A DNA stretch of 64,000 nucleotides from Asterella californica. Its lineage: Eukaryota > Streptophyta > Marchantiopsida > Marchantiales > Aytoniaceae. The translations under genes were made by a program, and so were the position numbers. Numbering within the stretch: position 1 is the stretch's first letter; every line of letters starts with the position of its first letter. Below are positions 34,719-46,084 of the stretch, piece by piece. The notes under the pieces are model-generated. The model was not told where the DNA came from, searched no databases, and was given only the letters and a program-made list of their open reading frames with translations. Location of the stretch: NCBI GenBank assembly GCA_036924285.1, contig JAYKYS010000002.1, forward strand, positions 33,340,501 to 33,404,500, read 5' to 3'.

Positions 34719-35207
34719 CTAAGAAACGTTTTCAGACAAACAATGATTACCGGTTACATTTGTTAGATTTAGTGGTGCCTGACAAGCTGTTCTAAGAAGA
34801 CTGACACTTTTGAGTAATTTTAAGTTGTAGTCTAGGAACTGTACTGGAAGCATTCCAAGGCAGTCAATGACAGGAGGGAGAGTTCTGGATGTCTCAGCGT
34901 GGTTTCTACTGTGGCACCTGGAAGACAATTTCAAGGCCTCTTCAGCACCTGCAGACTGCCCACTGATGTCTTCCATCAGGAACTTCGCGTATGCTCTATG
35001 TTTGAAACATTCATAGCTTGGAGGGTTTCTGGCCAAACGTGTGTCCAGATCAGCGAGTGCTCCTTGAAGGTCTCCCGTCATTCGCTTCAGCACTCCACGT
35101 TCTTGCCAGTAGAAGGATCTCGTCGGCATTAGGGATAAGGCCCTGTCGACTTCGCTTACTGCACCATGATAATCTTCGAGCATCCCTTGACGAACAGCTT
35201 CAACTGA
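34719..35207 (-). CDS. TPR-repeat exon, probably the C-terminal part of the NLR-like locus
   Basis: The exon starts after the acceptor GTGTTCTCAG at 35207 and stays open to a stop at 34719 (162 residues). It begins with about three degenerate 34-residue tetratricopeptide repeats: a repeat with DYHGAVSEVDRALSLMPT, a clearly canonical one (WQERGVLKRMTGDLQGALAD followed by LDTRLARNP), and a third (ECFKHRAYAKFLMEDISGQS, then AEEALKLS). The last 60 residues show no repeats. It lies directly downstream of the ARM exon on the same strand and has no start codon of its own, so I infer it was joined to the ARM/NB-ARC gene. It could instead belong to a separate TPR gene whose 5' exons I cannot see. Confidence 0.62.
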   Translation of the reverse strand, partial: SVEAVRQGMLEDYHGAVSEVDRALSLMPTRSFYWQERGVLKRMTGDLQGALADLDTRLARNPPSYECFKHRAYAKFLMEDISGQSAGAEEALKLSSRCHSRNHAETSRTLPPVIDCLGMLPVQFLDYNLKLLKSVSLLRTACQAPLNLTNVTGNHCLSENVS

Positions 35208-35529
35208 CTGAGAACACAAAAAATACTGCCTCAGTATTGTGAATGTTTCACTAAAGACTTCTTCTTACATGGGAAATATATATGCAGAACATCTAGGCAG
35301 TCGAAATTGTTTACGTGAGAGTAAGTGCGTTCAAATTAGTCAAGGTCTTCTGATTGAACCTCAACTGCCGTAAGCCTAGCATAATCTGTTGTTCCTTGGC
35401 CTTGGTTGTGTTCATCATTACCATCATCAGCCTATCCGCATTTTCTATATCTGCCAGCGATTCTCTATACAGCAGCTAATGATGAATGTTCCAACAGAAG
35501 GGGAAGGATTGTCCCTAATAACAGTGTCT

Positions 35530-36242
35530 GAAAGTAGCACTCTGCTTGCCATTTTCTGAAAGGGTTGGGTTAACCCGCGTTAGCAGCTTTATCAAGCCCT
35601 CCTGAGCAGCAACTGCTCCTGTTCTCCTACAGCAAGCGTTTTCATGCTGTTTATGGCTTCCTCCCGCAAAGTAGGATTGACATCTCTACCCAGCAAGCCA
35701 TCCAACTGGTCGAGAACTCTTGGGAACTTGGCTATGATAGCTCTGTTTTCCCCATCACTTGCAACGAGTCTCAAGGCCCTTGCGCCTTCTTTCTGCACGT
35801 TCGGACTTACTCTTGAACCCATCGATTCCACCAACGCTGCTACGAGACTAGGAAAGGCTTCTACCTTAGTTCTTTCTGCAACCACTGAGTTCCCAAGAGC
35901 CCTGATTACATTCTCCTTCACAGAATCGCTGATGTCCGTTGACAGCAAGTGCAAGAGCTTCTCCATACTCCCAGAAAATGCCACCTCACTTGTCCTGTAA
36001 ACTGCAGCTGAAATATTAGCTGAAGCTTTTGCAGCTACTTCTTGTATTTCTGCAGGTGACTCCTTTTGGAGCAAGGATAGCAATGCTTGCAAGATTCCGT
36101 CGACGTGATCACTTTGCAGTTGTGAACTCCAAATTCTGTCCAGAGGCAGGGCCCAGCACGTCGGTAAGACAGCATCAGGTAGTGCAAGAAGATTTGCTAT
36201 ACCTGTCTCCACGTTGCCGCTGCGAGCTAGTTCGTGAAAGAC
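35530..36242 (-). pseudogene. Armadillo-repeat (ARM) exon of the NLR-like locus, frameshifted near its end
   Basis: The exon begins after TTTTGCAG at 36242 and encodes VFHELARSGNVETGIANLLA and a series of ARM-type helical repeats: ILQALLSLLQKESPAEIQEV, AAKASANISAAVY, KENVIRALGNSVVAERTK, KEGARALRLVASDGENRAII and REEAINSMKTLAVGE. The annotated frame stops at 35592, but the next frame continues the ARM pattern without a gap (AVAAQEGLIKLLTRVNPTLS, from about 35625). A frameshift at about 35618-35640 therefore breaks the protein inside a repeat. ARM repeats are protein-binding superhelices. Their position after an NB-ARC module suggests they replaced the usual leucine-rich sensor. Confidence 0.68.
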
Positions 36243-36941
36243 CTGCAAAACCCACAGTTGCACAATTGGTAGGCGAACGGTGAAGCCCTAGATGGCTTTC
36301 AAAAAAATACCACTTGCTTCAACCAAGCCCTTTCGCTGAACACCAATCCAAAGTTGAGTTTCGATCACTCAGTCTTAGGCTGGCAGGTACTCACATACTT
36401 AAGTACTCCACGTAGGAAAGACCCTCGACTGATGTGTCTTAAGTATTCGACATGACAGGACTTGACAAGCTCTACGATGTAACGGAATATATTCCGAGCC
36501 TTTCAGTCACAGGGCTTATCCATATGGTCCTGCATCCTTAACGCCAAGACCCCAGTCGTAATCACACAAATGTTTGGTTTGACAGATACTTCGCATTGCG
36601 AGTATGGAAGTCACTGTGCAGGGAGTTCCATCACTTGACAATCCTGGAGGTCTACTCTAAGGAACAGAGCATGGTTTTTGGTTGCTTGACACTTGAATGT
36701 TATCACGGCTTCCACAGAACGCAAACAACAACGACGTACTGCCTCTAGAGTCCAATACCTGACGAGCAGATTGATGTGATCTTAGTTTCGCCAAGTTTTT
36801 CTCCCCCTCACCTGAAAACACATGCAAGAGCGAGACTATTGGTGCTGCCCGTGCTCTTAATCGGCCGATGCAGTTGAGCTTGCACAGCCTTCGAAGGTAA
36901 GCACTTCGCAGCTTGTCAATAGCTCGGTTGGCAAACTCCTT

Positions 36942-38545
36942 TTACCCATAGAGAGCACAGAGAACAGTAGCAAGAGACTTGTCGGAGGCGAAGTCCATTT
37001 CAGTGGAATCTGTCGATGAAGGAGTGTCGTCCAACAAAGAGTTCACAATGGAGTTCACTTCAGTTCCTTTTTGAGTTGAATGAATTGTCAAGGTGTTCTG
37101 AACATTCTTGCTCCAAGGCACCGAGTTATGCTGCACTTGTATTAAAGCTCTGTCTTCGAGATATTTCCTCCATCTCAGCAGGGTTGCCACATACTTGCCA
37201 CCCTGAGAGCATTTAAACAGCAGTTCAACTGAAACCAAAGGAGTCGAAGGTTCGTCGAAAACAGCAGCTGCGAACAGCAGCTTCTGTGCTCTCGGGCAAA
37301 GACTCCACAGCCTGCATCATTGAAGAGCCTACACTTCTGGGATATCTCTGGCCAAAAGCCACAGGCTGGATCTCCTCTGACTCCAGTAAGCTCAACATAT
37401 TGTCTCTCACGTCTTCCCAATCTTTCAAGTCGTTGACACGACCCATGTTTAGCGTCATAGAAAGATTGGCCAAAGCAAGCGGATTGGCGTCCACTTCATT
37501 GATGATTGCGTCTGCTACTTCCTGCCAGTACACAAACGTACTACGAGTGTATCGTCAAGAGTATTGCGGGACAGAATTCTTATGTATATCTCAAAACTCG
37601 GTTGTACCTCGTTGATACACAAACAAATCTACCTTCAGAATGCACCATCTTACCTTTAATGTGCTGGTATCTCTTTCGTGGCTATTCCTGTAAGAGAAGC
37701 GAGGATCCGGCGCCCAAGGTTCAAACTCACTTCCTCTATTTCAACTGCTTGAGCATCCTCCCAAAGCCTGGCATTCTGAGACGTGACAAGATAGCGGACG
37801 CGCTTGCCTGTTGTTAGGAGTCCCTGAATGAGACTCGAGTCCCAAACATCATCCAAAACAATCAAGACGTCCTGCTCTTCGAGATGTAACAGCAGGTTCT
37901 TGCTAACTGCCTCTTGTGATGTGAGCTCCTTGCCAGCGGCCTCCTTCAGAGCATTAAATCCGAACCCGTCCAATAACTCCACCTGCTCCGAAAGCAGTTC
38001 CGCTCCTTTACCACAGTGTAAGTAAAACACTCCTCCACTGAAAAAACTCCCTCCGGAGAAATCCTGACTCGAACCGAAAGTACCCAGGATGAACTTCCTT
38101 CTGCATCATGTACTTGCTCAAGCTGCGGCTCGACATTTCTGCTTTCATCTGCTGCAACCAGAGACTTTTGGCTTTCGGCGCTCGACGGCTGACGAATGTA
38201 GCCATGCCCAGAGGGTCTTATCAGAGAACCCTGATGCAGTGCTTGTCGATGACGATCGTGGAGAAGCATACGCTGTTGGTAGTGTAGAGCTACAAGCTTG
38301 TCAGATTTGACTTCCCTACACCAGGACCCCCGTGCAAGAGCATTAACCGTGATCTCTATGAGACTGTGTCCTCCAATGCCCCCTTGACCCGAAGGATCGT
38401 GGCTTCGAAGGGCACATGGCGTCTATCGGGTCCGAAGGGGAGTTTCAGAGGTTTGTCTGATTTCGTCTGCTCGAGTTGTGTGATGTGCTCCTTGCTGCCT
38501 TTGAGCACTAGCGGATATGTCTTCGAACCCATCAATGACAGCCTG
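36942..38545 (-). pseudogene. NB-ARC ATPase module of an NLR-like protein, apparently broken
   Basis: Minus-strand exons carry the NB-ARC motifs in order. LPFGPDRRHVPFEATI (38380-38545) precedes the P-loop HGGPGVGKS (about 38303-38332). GGVFYLHCGKGAELL (38030) and the Walker B/kinase-2 block VLIVLDDVWD (about 37845-37875) follow, then YLVTSQNARLW. The GLPLAL-like motif NPLALANL is near 37470, and a winged-helix-like block is VFDEPSTPLVSVELLFK (about 37210-37260). NB-ARC is the nucleotide switch of plant immune receptors. Lesions: an in-frame TAG at 38356-38358 just before the P-loop exon sequence; a TAA at 37656-37658 beside a strong donor (AAAG|GTAAGA); and a shift near 37270-37285, where PESTEAAV and LLFAAAVFDEP lie in different frames. 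Introns could explain the first, less easily the third. Candidate upstream exon: 38571-38868. Confidence 0.72.
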
Positions 38546-38556
38546 AAAGCTCACTG

Positions 38557-38868
38557 TTAGCGTCCTGGGAACACCAGGTAGTTTACCTGCGCCAGCACGT
38601 CATGCATGCCCCACTGCCATTGCACTTGCTGAGACGTCTTTCCTCTTGTCCCAGCCTCTTTGTTGCCGAGAGGACCAGCGGTGCAACGAGGTGATCTGCA
38701 GACATTCCATACCTTTTCAGCTGGGTTTTCCAAAAGTGGTGCTTGATACGCAGAGCGGTTATCTTCTGGGAAGGCCTCTAACTCCTTGCTGCCCTTGTAC
38801 CAGTTGGTAGCTACACAAGATGCGAATGCAGTTGCTCTGCTGATGAAAGTTGTTATCACAGCAATCAC
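38557..38868 (-). other. Candidate upstream exon of the NLR-like locus
   Basis: An open minus-strand frame ends GMHDVLAQ before a good donor (CAG|GTAAAC at 38570). The next acceptor downstream (CTTTCAG at about 38553) would join it to the NB-ARC segment, though the phase does not match the frame that holds the P-loop. No domain is recognised in it. Confidence 0.3.
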
Positions 38869-38869
38869 C

Positions 38870-41620
38870 CCAAATCCACTAGCTGCTAAATTTGCTCACA
38901 GCAACCAGAGCCGGCACCTAAACTTATTTTCAAGAGCCGCCATCGTGCATACTTGCTCATTCATGTTCCATGCTTACCACCAGGGCAGCCAGATCAACCC
39001 TGTAGTGTAAAGATTCAGCTCACAAGAACGAACATCGATCTTCAGGTCCTCGGAATTTCTTCTCGCGCGGTTCACAGCACTGAGACCTTCAAGTTTGACC
39101 ACTACCCGGATTCAGGTTATGTGCGTTTGTGTTGTACCCCGCAAACTCTGCTGCAAAACGATCGAGCATGTTGGCCTCCTTTGTAAGTAATCACTCCTAC
39201 ACAGAGGAGGTCCAGAACAAAATGCGACTGATAGAAGGGTACGACACTGGAGGTTTTCCTAACGAGTGTTCTTCGTCAAGTTGAACCTCCTCAAGTTGCA
39301 TCGATGCTCAAAAGTTTGGACTAAGACGCCTGTAAGCAAGGTTTCAGCTACGGGAAGTGTGCAAAATATGGTCGGTTGGTCAAAACCAATTGGCGTTGGA
39401 TCAGTCGTAGTGCTTGATGGTATATCAGGTGTTCTTATGGTCTTTATCAAGTTGTAACTTCCTGCTCCTCAACTATGACCTGCAATTAGTGAAGGCTTGC
39501 ATAGTCCTCCTACAGGACAGATTACGCACATGTGGGAGTGGAAAGGAGAACCTGGTAAAGGACCTGTCTATCGAGTTGCAGCCCATAAGCACGGGCGCAT
39601 GTTGTCGTCCACAATTCGCACTGGAGAAGAAAAAGACTGTCCAGGCAGTAAGCATGCCTTGGTGTCGTCCCAAGCACTCTTGACTGTTCCGCACACTACA
39701 CGTCAAGAGTACTTAAGTTACAGTACTTGTACCATTGTCTCAGTTGCAGAGTTGGGAGGCTTGAAGTGGGGCAGTCTGTAGATGGGCACGGGCTCCAAGG
39801 GTGGGACCAAGACGGACAAAGACGAGTTTTTCTTTTGCCTTTTCCATATGGATCCTTCTCGTAGACGTCAATTCGTCGATATTCCATGCCGACCAAGATA
39901 CTTACAAGCGAAAGTCCAGATTGATTCTAACGATATTTGCTACATATTTTGCTTCAAGTGTTAGACTTGAAAGGCTAGTAACTTCATCATGATCGAGCAA
40001 TGAGAGGGAATTCCCTACTGAAGCTCAGACACCGCCACCGCTGTCAGGATGTCCACCTGGATTTCTCCATCTGCTTTGATGTCTACAAGAGTGTAAGTTA
40101 TACATCCTCATGCAGCCGTCTATGCAGTGCCCAGGCACGAGGCAATTCCGCAGCAGAAACTTCTTTATCAGAGAGTCTCGTAGGCTGAGCAAGTTCGGCC
40201 ACACAGAAACAGGGTGGGCACGATAAGTGAGTGACTCATTTAGCACGGGAGGTAAGATACTCAACAGTTCGCTCATCTTCTATCCTTATGTTTGGTCTTG
40301 GTTTGGTTTGATCTGTTCTCGCGCCCATTTGACCTTCCGAGCTGTGCATGGAGAGCTGTACCTAGAGGTTAACTGCAAGGAGCGTTCTACATCCGTGGAT
40401 CAGGAACGTTAACGAGATGTGAATACTAACGAGTCACTGTTTACATTCGGGCACACCAAAGTAAAACTGCCGCTCTGCGTATTCCTTAGTCGAGTGTTGT
40501 TACGCCTATGTTCATGTTCTCCAAGTGTCGTACTTCCCCAAACTCAGACCTCAGACATGTACAAGCGTGCTCACAGAAAGTATCCAGAACTGGAGGTCTT
40601 CACAGTGCGGTTTATTTTGTTCTGAATCACTTGTCTCATTTCCTACTGTGTGTCTGGAGTTCACTCGTTTCCAACCCAAATATGTGTCGAGTGATCTACG
40701 ACGACTAGTTTGCACATGTTTTCTTTCGAGATTCTTTCCACGTATACGGAAGAAATGAACTCGCACAAAATGTCCATTACGAAAGATGTACGAGGGAGCA
40801 CGAGCTGTGTTAAGTTCAAATTCGAGCTTTCAGTCTGCTTGTTATACACGTCCGATCGTTACTAAAGTTGTGAGTGTAACGTGATCCTTGTGTATGACAC
40901 TCACTTAACCAGAATCCAGGACGGTCTAGAAGATATTGGCACTCCATGTCATAAATCTAACAGAAGTGCATCTATTTGGGTTCAATCAAGAGGGCACGAA
41001 TCAACAATCAAATGAAACTGCCTCTGAAATACTGGCATCAGTGTATGAGAGATCATTCGGAACTCTTTTACAGCATGTGGAGTAAAACGAACCTCCAGTT
41101 ATTCTTTCGATGATGTTTCCTTGTTAATGGAAAACAACTGCGACATGTTTCAATCGGGACTCTTACTGAGATTCTATCCAAGAGGAGGAACAAAACACAG
41201 AAACGTTTCCGTATCAATATCTTCGTTCTGTCAAGTTTCGAACAGCGATTTCTGGTCAGCTCCGCTATGAAAACTTCCTGGCTGCGCCTCTGGAGAGAGC
41301 GAGGGCCACGGAGGGATTACTGAAGGAAGGACAGCACGGTCATCGGGATACCAGGCATCGCTCAAGACGACGCACGACCCGGCAGCCATTTTTCTGGCAT
41401 CAATGCTGTCTAATGAAGGAAAGAAGACAGGTTTTACATAAATGATTGTTTTCAATGATACAAATGATACAATGCCTTACTCTTCTAAGACGACTCGGTA
41501 TTTTGGAATTTGAGGAACCATTTCTCAGAAACAAGAACCAAGAGAGTTCTGCTCAGATAATTGTTTGGCGCAATTATGATTTGAATATTTCTTTGTGTCT
41601 GCACTCGCCAGAAGTCATTG
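38870..41620. other. No gene recognised
   Basis: Many short overlapping frames, none with a family motif. The segment contains one copy (38887-38911) of a 25-bp sequence repeated exactly in an intron of the aldehyde dehydrogenase gene. Confidence 0.45.
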
Positions 41621-41626
41621 CCTTCA

Positions 41627-42739
41627 CTATCTCCCAGACTTCTTGGCCTTGTACCCCAACTCGATAAGAGCCTCCACTACTTTAGCAGAGTGATCTCCCT
41701 GCATTTGGCCACCGTGTAATTCATGTAAGAAGTGTATACTTTCGAAGCAGCAGCAGCATGGAATGCGGGGATCGAATTCAGTCTGCAAGTAGCGAATCTC
41801 AAAGTTCAAACTAAATTGCTGATGACGTACGGGCGAACGAACTCTCTCGTAGAACCAGAACAAAGAGAAGAAAGACATTTGAGCTTCTGTGGGGTGCCCC
41901 AGCAGAACTCCATCTACTACTGCATACCTGAATCTCGATTGTTGCGTCCTTGACAGCTCCTCCGGCACCAATTTTGTTCTTCAGATTCTTGCATAGTGAT
42001 TGTAGGGTCTCGTCTGTCAATTGCAGTCTCTTGATCACCGTCACAGTCTTGCCTCCGCGTCCCCTTTTCGTTGCCTCCACGATCGGCTCCTGCTGCTCTG
42101 GGGCGACGTCTGCTTGCAACTAACAAAGAACAACGATTTTGCAGGATTATCGAGCAGCACATTCCATTTTCTAGTTCGGCTCGACAAGCGAAAGAAATTT
42201 TACGCTCAAAAGTGAGGTCAAGAAGACCCTTCCGGGCTGATCCTTGGACTCAATAACACCAATAGTGCCTCTGTGCTAACCAATCTACTGAAGCAATTTA
42301 TGCGCAGCTGGCTAATTTACCAACACTAACGAGTCAGATGGCGCGAGACTCCACAGCCGCTGAAATATTGTTCCCAATTCAGAAGAAAGGAATTATGCAG
42401 CCTAGTGTGTAAGTATAAACTTCTCTCTCCCAAATGTGAAATTTTCTAGAAGCTCAGACTCAGAAATTGACTCACGAGGTTCTTCACAGGAGCAGGTTTC
42501 TTTCCTCCTTTCGAAAGTTGCGATTGTCGTGGATTATCGCTCGTGGTACGCACAATTCGGACTTCAGACCATTCTTCTCGAGATGCAGAGCCAATATCGA
42601 TGAAATCAGGTCTTGGTTTGTTATTTCCTGCACAGACGTGCAATGGAATGGACCGTAAGAGCCTCTGACGGCGAGCAGTTGACAGTGCCGTGCATGAGAA
42701 TCGAGCGCCAAGCGCAGGCAGGAACGTGGTACACATCAT
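41627..42739 (-). CDS. SUI1/YciH-like translation initiation factor, probably plastid-targeted
   Basis: Three exons give 175 residues: 42739-42476, 42119-41928 and 41698-41627, all with GT-AG introns and phase 0 joins. The SUI1 domain fills the C-terminal half: KTVTVIKRLQLTDETLQSLC, KNLKNKIGAGGAVKDATIEI, then GDHSAKVVEALIELGYKAK and SGR at the end. The GTGGxVKDGxIEIQGDH signature is the prokaryotic/YciH and eIF1 type. SUI1 proteins bind the small ribosomal subunit and police start-codon choice. The N-terminal about 60 residues are rich in Ser, Thr, Arg and Ala with few acids (MMCTTFLPALGARFSCTALS), which looks like a chloroplast transit peptide. I chose ATG 42739, the first in-frame ATG. The frame stays open upstream to 42784 without one. 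Confidence 0.88.
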
Positions 42740-42938
42740 TCTTCCACAGAATGCCTGCTGGAAGGCCCATGTAGAAATAACCAAAACCTTCTAGTTTCGG
42801 GGTGTACTTAATGGTAGTCCAACAGTTACTCCATTATATTACATTCAGCTACAAAACTAGACCTCCAAAGAGGATAAGCCACAGTTGTGGCTCGTCAAAC
42901 GGTTTCAGTTTTGCCGTTCATGTTCATCAGATCACAAC

Positions 42939-42984
42939 TTCCGTGTTGTCTGTCATGCAAGATTGGATGACAGACAACACGGAA
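42939..42984. repeat. Hairpin, perfect 18 bp stem
   Basis: TTCCGTGTTGTCTGTCAT (42939-42956) and ATGACAGACAACACGGAA (42967-42984) are exact reverse complements with a 10-base loop. It lies about 200 bp upstream of the SUI1 gene start. It is shorter than a typical plant miRNA precursor. Confidence 0.93.
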
Positions 42985-44860
42985 CCGTAATGAAGCTACC
43001 AGAAGCGCATAAGAGCTCGAGATTGACAGTCAGGTCTCCACTGACAAAGCAATATTACTTCGAGAGATTGAGCGACTATCTTTCAGAGAAGTGAACAGAG
43101 TGGACGGTTGTCCTCGTTTGAACCATGCGTTTATTGTTCAGATGGGCGGTATTGCCTGCTTGTGTTTCCAAGGGACTCGGATTTTGTACTAGATCTTTGT
43201 GTGGTCCTTTATGAGTGTACGAATAGTGCGGAATCATAATTTCTCATACGGCGTCATGCTCCCCAAGAGTTGGCTGGGTAAGGAGACGTGAAGGTCTCAA
43301 GTGTTTCGCACACGAGAACGGCACCGAACAGTGCTCACAAATGGGAACACACCAGATGGAGTGGACGTTGACAATTAGCGATTCGTTATCAATTAGTGAT
43401 AACGAATCGCCTTAAGACAAAGCCAGAAAACCAGTAAATATGCTTTTGACCAAGACAGGCGCGTTCACCCTAGCGTGTCACATTTGTTGGAAAATAGGTG
43501 GACAAGGGTGAAGCCTGTATGCTGAGGAAACGTCGTATCAAGGAACGAAGTCAGACATGAAACTGTCTGATCTTACAAACCGTGATACGTCTTGTTACGC
43601 CACTGATTGATGATTCCTAAGAACCCGAACACGAAGTACCAGCAACCATAAACGAAGAATCTGCTTGCAGAAAACAGTTCGACAACTGAGAATGTAATAT
43701 GCAAAGAATGCTTTATTAACATATTCTACAAGTCTGACCGAACTGCAATGAGACACAACAGACAACCATCACGTCTGATTCCGATATACACACCTCTGAA
43801 TCAGAAGTGACAATAAGTCGAGAACGCGGTCGAGAGTCCTTGCAACTTGCCGGAAAGTTCAGGAACCCTAAATCAAGTTGAGTCATCTATAAAGCCAGAA
43901 GCTCCTTATTTGCAGACGGAACTCCAGTAGAGATCCGGGAAGCCCCTTCCAAGATTTTCTGTGTATGTACATTTGAGAAAATGAAGCACCTTTCCATCTC
44001 TGGGGAAAGTACACTCGACTGTCACTCTTTCCACGAGAACCGAAATTCCTTGTAAGACATATATCCGTACATCGAGAATGGCAGATTCTATCAAGAACCA
44101 CGTCTAGCACTTAGGTAGCCCACAAAATAACCCGGCGATTCTTGTAAGGCATAGTTTAACTCCCGTGTCGGTCATTGTTGGTGAGCTAAAAAGTAGGTCC
44201 TTGTAAAACCCCATAACAGTGATCCGGAATCGTAACCTGATAGGGATTCACCCTTTTACCCTCCTCGGGGCGTAAATTGAAGGACCACAACCACGCCGCT
44301 TCATGTAAATATGCCTTAACGTACTTCTGTCGATGATTCATCAGCTGTGGCAATGCTATGCTTAGACACATCTAAAACTGACTCTCCCAAAGTCCAACTG
44401 ACTCCAACGCGCCTGCTTCCCACCTCTGTTTCTACAAGGCAGTCTTCCGTGCCAACAACTGCTGAATATAGGTCCCATCGCTTCTGGCCCAGCCTGAAAC
44501 CCGCCTAACCAGAGACTTCATCCAGTGGACACTCTTTCTTCCAGCTCTCGTGGCGACGTTGCTCGTCACGACCGGTAAACTATGCTTGTATAGAATTGTC
44601 TGCTAATAAGCTACGATAACGCTCGTAGCTTACTTTAACCGCATAGCAGCCGAAGGACTATGAGGAGAAGCAATATGGAAAACCGGAAAGTAGATCCGAT
44701 CTCAGAGCACGCTTAAGGTTCCCTACCCAATAACAAAATCTTTGGGTAGCTTCCTCCATTCAATGTGGACTTCAATTCAGTCCACCAAAAACGTTTTCGC
44801 ATAAACTACCTGTACAACTGGAAAGCTTGTGACAGAACAGAAACTAATGTGACACACATA
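42985..44860. other. Intergenic, two further hairpins, no gene recognised
   Basis: GCGATTCGTTATCA (43378-43391) and TGATAACGAATCGC (43397-43410) form a perfect 14-bp stem with loop ATTAG. TAAGCTACGA (44607-44616) and TCGTAGCTTA (44623-44632) form a 10-bp stem. No coding family is visible. The upper end should include the SPT20 3' UTR. Confidence 0.6.
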
Positions 44861-45949
44861 CTAAGACGGTTGTCCTGGCTGACCTGGCTGAGATTGAGGA
44901 GGCATCATTGGCCTCCTGACGACCCCTCGGTTAGCTGCAGCCACAGCACTCAGCGTCGCAGCTCGAGATGTATTTTGCAGATCCATACTTGAACTCGTAA
45001 GCCCTGCAATAGACCCTAGAGTGCCCTGTGCGTTCATCTGAGGACTTGGCGGACCACCAACTAAGGACCCAAGTACTCCCGTGTTTACCTGCTGTGTATT
45101 TAACTGCTGTGAGTTCATGTAATAATTCTGTCCAGCAACTCCCGTGGCCATACCCGCCGCGCCAACTTTGGGTGGTGCCATACCAGAGACAGGAGCCCGC
45201 TGCATTGGCGCCAACCCGTTCCTGGACAAAGTCTGATTCATAATAGGCACTCCTGGGTTGGCATGTAGTTGACTCGGAGCAGTCATACTGGAGAGACTGT
45301 CTACAGCGCCTCGAACGGGGGCATTCGCAGTGCCAGGTGTGCGACCTCGTCCGGCATTCAATCGTGCTTTTGAGAGAGCTGCAGCCTGAGCTGCTGCAGC
45401 AGCTTGAGCCTGAGCTTGGACTTGGGCCTGCCCAAGGGCTGCTGGACGAAGCTGCTGAGACAACATATTTGCGACACCCCCTGCTTGCCCCATACCAGCC
45501 ATACCAGAAAACTGACCCATGTTTGGGAGACCAGACATACCTCCCATGGATGGTGTCATGCCTGTCATTCCCATTCCGCCCATGCTTCCACCCATGCCTA
45601 CAACTCCGCTCATGCCATTCATTCCACTGAGACCCACAACGTTACCAAGACCACCCTGACCCGTACTTACGGGTATGCCAACTCCAGTCATTCCGTTCAT
45701 ATTGTTGACAGCATTCATGCTCATGCCTAAGTTGCTCATGCCGCCAGGCAGCATCATCTTCCGTTGCAGCATATTGTGCTGCTGCTGATTCCGTTGATGC
45801 TGTAACATATGTAGCTGTTGCTGCATCTGCTGATTTTGGTGGGGGGCAATTTGAGGGGACATCGCTTGGCCAGAGTTATTATGGGCTGTCAACTGCGCAA
45901 CCAGCTGTTGATTGGGGACGAGCTGTTGTGGCCTTGTATTTTGCTGATG

Positions 45950-45980
<31 letters not shown>

Positions 45981-46017
45981 TGTTGATGTTGCTGCTGTTG
46001 AGGTTGTTGCTGTTGCT

Positions 46018-46084
<67 letters not shown>

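Noticed and set aside
42740..42784. Upstream extension of the SUI1-like protein to 42784
   Set aside because: The extension has no ATG. The first in-frame ATG is at 42739 and gives a plausible transit peptide.
42939..42984. miRNA precursor
   Set aside because: The stem is 18 bp with a 10-base loop, too short for a plant precursor with a 21-nt miRNA duplex, and I have no small RNA data.
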